From contig JAEZJD010000253.1 of the NCBI GenBank assembly GCA_023436425.1, forward strand, positions 1-17,167: DNA of 17,167 nt. Reading direction: 5' to 3'. The notes beneath the pieces are model-generated. The model was given only the letters and a program-made list of their open reading frames with translations, made no database searches and was not told the origin of the DNA. Made by a program: the position numbers and the translations under genes. Below are positions 12,304-17,167 of this stretch, one piece after another. Source of the DNA: Bacteroidota bacterium (lineage in GTDB: Bacteria; Bacteroidota; Bacteroidia; Chitinophagales; Chitinophagaceae). Each line of letters opens with the position of its first letter. Positions within the stretch are counted from its first letter, which is position 1.

Positions 12304-15300
12304 ATGAATATTTCAGAACTAAGTTTACGAAGACCCGTTTTGGCCATCGTGCTCAACATCATCATTGTGGTGTTCGGTGTTATTGGTTTTAAATTTTTGG
12401 GTGTACGAGATTATCCAGCTATCGACCCTCCGAATATCAACGTAAGCACTTCATATGGCGGCGCTAATCCTGACATTATTGAAACGCAAATTACCGAGCC
12501 GCTTGAAAAAGCGATTAATGGAATTGCCGGCGTAAAAAATATCACCTCGTCCAGCAATCAGGGCCGCAGCAACATTAATGTGGAGTTCGAATTAGGCATT
12601 GAGCTGGAAGCGGCTGCGAACGATGTACGTGATAAAGTATCGCAAGCCTCCAGATCTCTTCCCGCGGATTTGGATGCACCACCTGTTGTGTCGAAGGCAG
12701 ACGCAAGTTCCGATCCGATTATTGCAATGACTGTTCAAAGCGACACACGAAATCAGTTGCAGGTCACAGAATTTGCCAACAACGTTTTGTTGGAACGATT
12801 GCAAACAATTCCCGGCGTGAGCGCCATCCAAATATGGGGAGAGAAGCGGTATGCAATGCGTATTTGGCTTGATCCAAAACGATTGGCTGCTTACAACCTT
12901 ACTGCTAACGATGTGCAGCTCGCCCTAAACAGGGAAAACGTTGAATTGCCAAGCGGAAAGATTTCCGGCGAAGCAACTGAACTCACCGTAAGAACGTTTG
13001 GCCGTTTGAACACGGAAGAAGAATTCAACAACATCATTATTAAAAATGCCGGTGGAAGCGATATACGTGTTAAGGATGTGGCAGATGTGGTACTTGGGCC
13101 GGAAAACGAAGAAAGTGCCTTAAAGGAAAGTGGTATTCCTATGATTGCGATGGCGATCATCCCGCAGCCTGGCGCAAATTATGTTTCCATATCAAATGAA
13201 TTTTATAAACGTCTTGAGCAATTAAAAAAAGAAGTACCGCAGGATATCAATTTGAATATTTCGCTGGATCAAACGAAATACATCAAAAGGTCCATTTCTG
13301 AAGTAGAAGAAACACTGATCATATCGCTGATTCTGGTAATCCTGATCATTTACCTTTTCTTCCGCGACTGGATGATTGCGTTGCGTCCGTTGATTGATAT
13401 TCCTGTTTCACTTATTGGCGCTTTTTTCATCATGTACGTTGCGGGTTTCACCATTAATGTGCTTTCGCTTCTTGCCATTGTTCTTGCTACCGGTCTGGTT
13501 GTGGACGATGGTATTGTGGTCACAGAAAATATTTATAAGAAGTTGGAAGGCGGAATGAACAAATGGAAGGCTGCTAAGGAAGGTTCCAAAGAAATTTATT
13601 TTGCGGTCATCTCCACGTCCATTACACTTGCTGTAGTGTTTCTTCCCATCATTTTCCTTCAGGGATTTGTCGGCAGATTATTCCGTGAATTTGGAATAGT
13701 GGTCGCAGGCGCTGTATTGATTTCAGCATTCGTTTCACTCACGCTAACGCCAGTGCTTAACGTGAAGCTTACGAAAAAGGTGCACAAGCATTCCTGGTTT
13801 TATAACAAGACAGAACCGTTTTTCCGCTGGATGGAGAATGGCTATACCAACTCGCTTTCGCGGTTTATGAAGGTGCGTTGGCTGGCGTTTGTCATTATTG
13901 CCATCTGCGGCGGAATTATATTTTTCATTGGTTCCGGTATTCAGTCGGAGTTGGCGCCGATGGAAGACAGAAGTCAGTTTCGCCTTCAAGTTACAGCGCC
14001 GGAGGGAAGCTCTTACGAATACACTGATCGTCTGATAGACAGGCTGACAAATTTGGTGATTGATTCCGTTCCGGAAAAACAAACTATTCTCTCCATCACT
14101 GCTCCGGGTTTCTCCAGCGGATCAGCAAACTCCGGCTTTGTGCGTGTTACACTTGTTGTACCTGACAAGAGGGAAAGATCGCAGAAAGAAATTGTATCAA
14201 TGATCAGCAGAAACCTTCCGCGCTACAGCGAAGGAAGAGTAGCTGCTATCGAAGAACAGACGATTCAGCAAAACCGCCGTGGCGGTCAGGCGGTAGCATT
14301 TGTTATTCAAAACAATGACTTCAATAAACTTGCGCAGGTATTGCCCCGGTTTTTAGAGGAAGCAAATAAAAGCTCTGTGCTACAACAGGTGGATGCAGAT
14401 CTAAAATTCAATAAACCTGAACTCCGAATTGAAGTGAATCGTTTGAAGGCAAGCGAATTGGGAGTTAGTGTGCAGGATATTTCAAGTACATTGAATTTGG
14501 CCCTAAGTAATCGCCGCTTTGGCTATTTCACCAAAGAAGGGAAACAATATCAGGTGATGGGACAAGTGGCACGTGCTGACCGCGACGATCCCACCGACCT
14601 GAAAGAAATCTATGTAAGGAATAATAGTGGTCAAATGATCAGCCTTGACAACCTTGTCACCATGAGCGAGGCCACTACTCCGTCAACCATTTATCACTTC
14701 AACAGGTTTAAGTCTGCAACAATATCCGGTGGTGTAGCTCCCGGCAAAACCGTTGGAGATGGGATTAAAGAAATGCAACGAATAGCCGATAATTTGCTGG
14801 ACGACACATTCTATACTTCGTTGACAGGTGCGGCAAGGGATTATCAGGAAAGCTCAAGCAACATTGGCTTCGCGTTTTTCCTGGCGTTGGGTTTAATTTT
14901 TCTGATTCTCGCGGCGCAGTTCGAAAGTTTTATCGACCCTTTCATCATCATGTTAACAGTGCCGCTGGCGATAGCAGGAGCATTGCTATCACTTTGGATA
15001 TTTGATCAAACCCTGAATATTTTTTCGCAAATAGGAATGATTATGTTGATTGGTCTGGTAACCAAAAATGGTATCCTGATCGTGGAATTTGCCAACAAAA
15101 ACAGGTTAAAAGGAATGGGGAAAACGGAAGCTGCAGTGTATGCTGCATCGCAAAGACTCCGTCCGATTTTGATGACGAGCCTTGCAATGTCGCTCGGTGC
15201 CTTGCCGATTGCACTGTCGCTTGGCGCCGCTGCTACCAGCCGCATTCCGTTGGGAATTGTCATTGTTGGGGGAATTATTTTCTCCCTTATTCTTACACTC

Positions 15301-15408
15301 TTTGTTATTCCTGCGATGTATTCTTATTTATCATCTCAGAAAAAAATAAGTGAGTTGGAAATTATTGAAGCAGAAGAAAGGAAACAGCACGTACTTGAAA
15401 ACGCGTAG
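12304..15408 (+). CDS. RND (HAE1-type) efflux pump, inner-membrane subunit
   Basis: A 1034-residue proton-driven exporter of the AcrB/MexB class, normal in length. TM1 is at about 10-30 and a large periplasmic loop follows (about 35-335; it begins DYPAIDPPNINVSTSYGGA, typical of the family). TM2-TM6 include GLVVDDGIVVTENI with the proton-relay pair D401/D402. A second periplasmic loop spans roughly 555-855, and a C-terminal helix bundle contains IGLVTKNG with K921, the counterpart of the AcrB relay Lys. All relay residues are present, so the pump should be active. The Asp pair and overall layout indicate a hydrophobic/amphiphilic-compound exporter rather than a heavy-metal (CusA) type. AGGAG lies 16 bases before the ATG, rather far for a typical ribosome binding site. 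The gene is followed after 7 bases by the outer-membrane channel gene. Confidence 0.95.
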   Translation: MNISELSLRRPVLAIVLNIIIVVFGVIGFKFLGVRDYPAIDPPNINVSTSYGGANPDIIETQITEPLEKAINGIAGVKNITSSSNQGRSNINVEFELGIELEAAANDVRDKVSQASRSLPADLDAPPVVSKADASSDPIIAMTVQSDTRNQLQVTEFANNVLLERLQTIPGVSAIQIWGEKRYAMRIWLDPKRLAAYNLTANDVQLALNRENVELPSGKISGEATELTVRTFGRLNTEEEFNNIIIKNAGGSDIRVKDVADVVLGPENEESALKESGIPMIAMAIIPQPGANYVSISNEFYKRLEQLKKEVPQDINLNISLDQTKYIKRSISEVEETLIISLILVILIIYLFFRDWMIALRPLIDIPVSLIGAFFIMYVAGFTINVLSLLAIVLATGLVVDDGIVVTENIYKKLEGGMNKWKAAKEGSKEIYFAVISTSITLAVVFLPIIFLQGFVGRLFREFGIVVAGAVLISAFVSLTLTPVLNVKLTKKVHKHSWFYNKTEPFFRWMENGYTNSLSRFMKVRWLAFVIIAICGGIIFFIGSGIQSELAPMEDRSQFRLQVTAPEGSSYEYTDRLIDRLTNLVIDSVPEKQTILSITAPGFSSGSANSGFVRVTLVVPDKRERSQKEIVSMISRNLPRYSEGRVAAIEEQTIQQNRRGGQAVAFVIQNNDFNKLAQVLPRFLEEANKSSVLQQVDADLKFNKPELRIEVNRLKASELGVSVQDISSTLNLALSNRRFGYFTKEGKQYQVMGQVARADRDDPTDLKEIYVRNNSGQMISLDNLVTMSEATTPSTIYHFNRFKSATISGGVAPGKTVGDGIKEMQRIADNLLDDTFYTSLTGAARDYQESSSNIGFAFFLALGLIFLILAAQFESFIDPFIIMLTVPLAIAGALLSLWIFDQTLNIFSQIGMIMLIGLVTKNGILIVEFANKNRLKGMGKTEAAVYAASQRLRPILMTSLAMSLGALPIALSLGAAATSRIPLGIVIVGGIIFSLILTLFVIPAMYSYLSSQKKISELEIIEAEERKQHVLENA

Positions 15409-15415
15409 ATTTTAT

Positions 15416-16735
15416 ATGATGAACAGGTGCATTATTTTGTTATCACTCACCCTGCTACTGCACACACGACCATTTGCACAGGATACGCTCACGCTTGATG
15501 AGGCGATTGCCACTGCGCTGCACAACAATTACGATATTCTGTTGTCTAAAGAAGATTCTGCAATTGCCGCAATAAATTACGAGTATAGAAATGCAGTTTT
15601 TTATCCCCGGTTAAATGCTGGTGCAACAATTCTTTTTAATAATAATGCAACACGTCAACGGCTTGCTGACGGTACAGAACGAAAAAGTTCGGGTGTGCAC
15701 ACCGCCAACCTCAGTTCTGCGCTGAATCTTAACTGGACCTTATTTGACGGCTTCAAAATGTTCATCCTGCGTGATCAACTTGAGCAATCGAGAAGAATGG
15801 GGAATCTGCTTATTAAAGAGCAGGTGATCAACACGGTGTCTCAGGTTATTGGTACTTACTATGACATAGCCCGCCAAAGACAACAGCTCCGAAATCTTGA
15901 CGAGCAGTTGCAACTAGTTCAGGACAGACTTCGGCTTGCGCAATATAAGCTTGACATTGGTACAGGTATAAAGCCGGATGTTCTGCAGGCGCAAATAGAT
16001 GTAAACAACACGGCAGCTGGGCGGCTTAATCAGCTTTCATTAATAGATCAGCGGAAGCAAACGTTGAACGCATTGATGAATGTGCCACGCGATATCAATT
16101 ACGAAGTGCAGGACACAATTCCGGTGGATGTTCGCATTGTGCTCGGTGACTTGTTAAATGGGTTAGATGAAACGAATCCGTCGCTGCAGATTGCGAAAGC
16201 AAACATTGACATTGCCGAATTGAAGATTCGCAGTGCGAAAGCAAGCCGGTTTCCGACAGTGTCGCTGATCTCCGCGTACAACTTTAGTCGGGTCAGCAAC
16301 AACACCGCAGTGAACCCGTTCACGCCTTTGTTCAATATGAACAGAGGTTGGAACTACGGTTTAACAGCAACCATCCCCATTTTGAACAACTTTACTGTAA
16401 AGCAACAAATACGGCAGGCGGAACTTGCAATGACTTACCAGCAACTCAGATATCAAAGCCAACAATCGCTGATCACTACGGGATTGATGAATAGCTACCG
16501 AAATTATCAGGCGCAGCAGGAAGTTTTGAGAATTACCGAATCAAATGTTGCACTTGCCCGTGAAAACCTGAACATTGAGCGGGAACGGTATCGACTTGGA
16601 CGAACAACGTTTATTGAATTGAGACAAGCTGAAGAAAACGTGGCAACCGCCATCACTAATTTGATAAATGCCCGTTACAACTTCAAAGTTGCGGAAACTG
16701 AATTACTACGGTTAAGAGGTGATTTAGTAAGGTAA
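15416..16735 (+). CDS. TolC-family outer-membrane efflux channel
   Basis: The third component of the tripartite exporter, 439 residues. The N-terminus MMNRCIILLSLTLLLH is a signal peptide, with likely cleavage after FAQ, giving a mature protein starting DTLTLDEAI, the usual opening of outer-membrane efflux proteins. Two OEP repeats follow (about 25-215 and 235-435), rich in long amphipathic helices. Beta-strand segments such as NAGATILFNNNA and SLISAYNFSRV would form the membrane barrel. No lipobox Cys is seen, unlike OprM-type channels. I chose the ATG at 15416 (15419 is equally possible). A longer in-frame GTG start at 15350 would overlap the pump gene and put a charged stretch before the signal peptide. 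The 7-base spacing supports co-translation with the pump. Confidence 0.93.
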   Translation: MMNRCIILLSLTLLLHTRPFAQDTLTLDEAIATALHNNYDILLSKEDSAIAAINYEYRNAVFYPRLNAGATILFNNNATRQRLADGTERKSSGVHTANLSSALNLNWTLFDGFKMFILRDQLEQSRRMGNLLIKEQVINTVSQVIGTYYDIARQRQQLRNLDEQLQLVQDRLRLAQYKLDIGTGIKPDVLQAQIDVNNTAAGRLNQLSLIDQRKQTLNALMNVPRDINYEVQDTIPVDVRIVLGDLLNGLDETNPSLQIAKANIDIAELKIRSAKASRFPTVSLISAYNFSRVSNNTAVNPFTPLFNMNRGWNYGLTATIPILNNFTVKQQIRQAELAMTYQQLRYQSQQSLITTGLMNSYRNYQAQQEVLRITESNVALARENLNIERERYRLGRTTFIELRQAEENVATAITNLINARYNFKVAETELLRLRGDLVR

Positions 16736-16746
16736 CTTCATTTTTG

Positions 16747-16754
16747 TACTTTAG
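16747..16754 (+). promoter_or_regulatory. Candidate promoter for purE
   Basis: TACTTTAG differs from the Bacteroidota -7 consensus TAnnTTTG at one position, and TTTA at 16723-16726 could be a degenerate -33 element 20 bases upstream. It lies in the 27-base gap between the channel gene and purE. It would give transcription starting only a few bases before, or at, the purE ATG. Confidence 0.35.
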
Positions 16755-16762
16755 TGAAATTG

Positions 16763-17167
16763 ATGCAAGACCTACAAATTAAAAACTACAAACCGATTGT
16801 TGGAATCGTAATGGGCAGCGATAGTGACTTATCTGTCATGAAAGCCGCTGCAGAAGTCTTGGCAGAATTCAACATACCTTTTGAACTGACTATTGTTTCT
16901 GCGCATCGAACTCCTGAAAGAATGGTTGCATATGCTAAAGCTGCCAGAGACAGAGGACTAAAAGTGCTTATTGCAGGAGCGGGAGGAGCCGCACATTTGC
17001 CCGGCATGATCGCTTCGCTCACAACATTGCCTGTAATTGGTGTACCAATTAAATCTTCTAATTCTATTGATGGCTGGGATTCGGTGCTTTCGATTTTGCA
17101 GATGCCCAATGGTGTTCCGGTTGCTACAGTTGCATTAAACTCCGCTAAGAACTCCGGCATTTTAGCA
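16763..17167 (+). CDS. purE: N5-carboxyaminoimidazole ribonucleotide mutase (PurE), 3' end outside window
   Basis: The frame from the ATG at 16763 is open to the window end (135 codons, no stop). It encodes a class I PurE, which moves the carboxyl group of N5-CAIR to carbon 4 to give CAIR. Signatures are GIVMGSDSD (14-22, substrate phosphate/ribose binding), SAHRTPERM (46-54, with catalytic-type H48), AGAGGAAHLPGM (71-82, with H78) and MPNGVPVATVA (114-124). The family is usually about 160-170 residues, so some 30 residues lie beyond the window. A class II (AIR carboxylase) enzyme is unlikely because purK is nearby. Only 27 bases separate it from the channel gene, so it could be read through from the efflux operon or use its own promoter. 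Confidence 0.95.
   Translation, partial: MQDLQIKNYKPIVGIVMGSDSDLSVMKAAAEVLAEFNIPFELTIVSAHRTPERMVAYAKAARDRGLKVLIAGAGGAAHLPGMIASLTTLPVIGVPIKSSNSIDGWDSVLSILQMPNGVPVATVALNSAKNSGILA

Noticed and set aside
15350..15415. Upstream GTG start for the TolC-family gene
   Set aside because: Overlaps the pump gene by 59 bases and puts a Lys/Arg-rich stretch before an otherwise normal signal peptide.
16786..17160. 124-codon open frame on the minus strand
   Set aside because: Lies opposite the unmistakable purE reading frame; a shadow frame.

Overview
The window looks like chromosomal DNA from a member of the Bacteroidota, plausibly a relative of the Chitinophagaceae/Sphingobacteriales. The grounds are: near-perfect matches to the Bacteroidota -7 promoter element (TAnnTTTG) upstream of several genes; a near-absence of purine-rich ribosome binding sites; and the gene types present, namely a 7TM-DISM histidine kinase, a histidine kinase with repeated 'ERVR..AM.M' modules, and several class III cyclases. 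The genus cannot be fixed from the sequence. I see no rRNA, tRNA, CRISPR array, insertion sequence or integrase. Coding density is very high, and no gene-free stretch exceeds about 155 bases.

Left part (1-2297, + strand): the 3' end of a class III nucleotide cyclase gene with a TPR-like tail; then a broken cyclase remnant (698-880, perhaps decaying on to about 960); then a complete 12-helix amino acid permease of the APC superfamily.

Middle (2290-9774, - strand): a tight five-gene signalling operon. In transcription order it encodes a FIST-domain sensor, a soluble histidine kinase with three tandem modules of 184-residue period, a membrane 7TM-DISM histidine kinase, a single-domain response regulator, and a response regulator fused to a class III adenylate cyclase. 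The spacings are 0, 9, 8 and -26 bases. The two kinase catalytic cores are paralogues that align without a gap, and so are the two receiver domains. The simplest reading is a branched two-component pathway in which a cytosolic and a membrane input converge on cAMP synthesis. This architecture is the most interesting item in the window.

Right part (9926-17167, + strand): purK; then a complete tripartite RND efflux operon (lipoprotein membrane-fusion protein, HAE1-type pump, TolC-like outer-membrane channel); then the start of purE, which runs off the window. PurK and PurE catalyse consecutive steps of de novo purine synthesis, so the efflux operon sits between two functionally coupled genes. 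Promoter-like -7 elements lie just before purK, before the efflux operon and before purE. Those for purK and purE are so close to the start codons that the mRNAs may be leaderless or nearly so.
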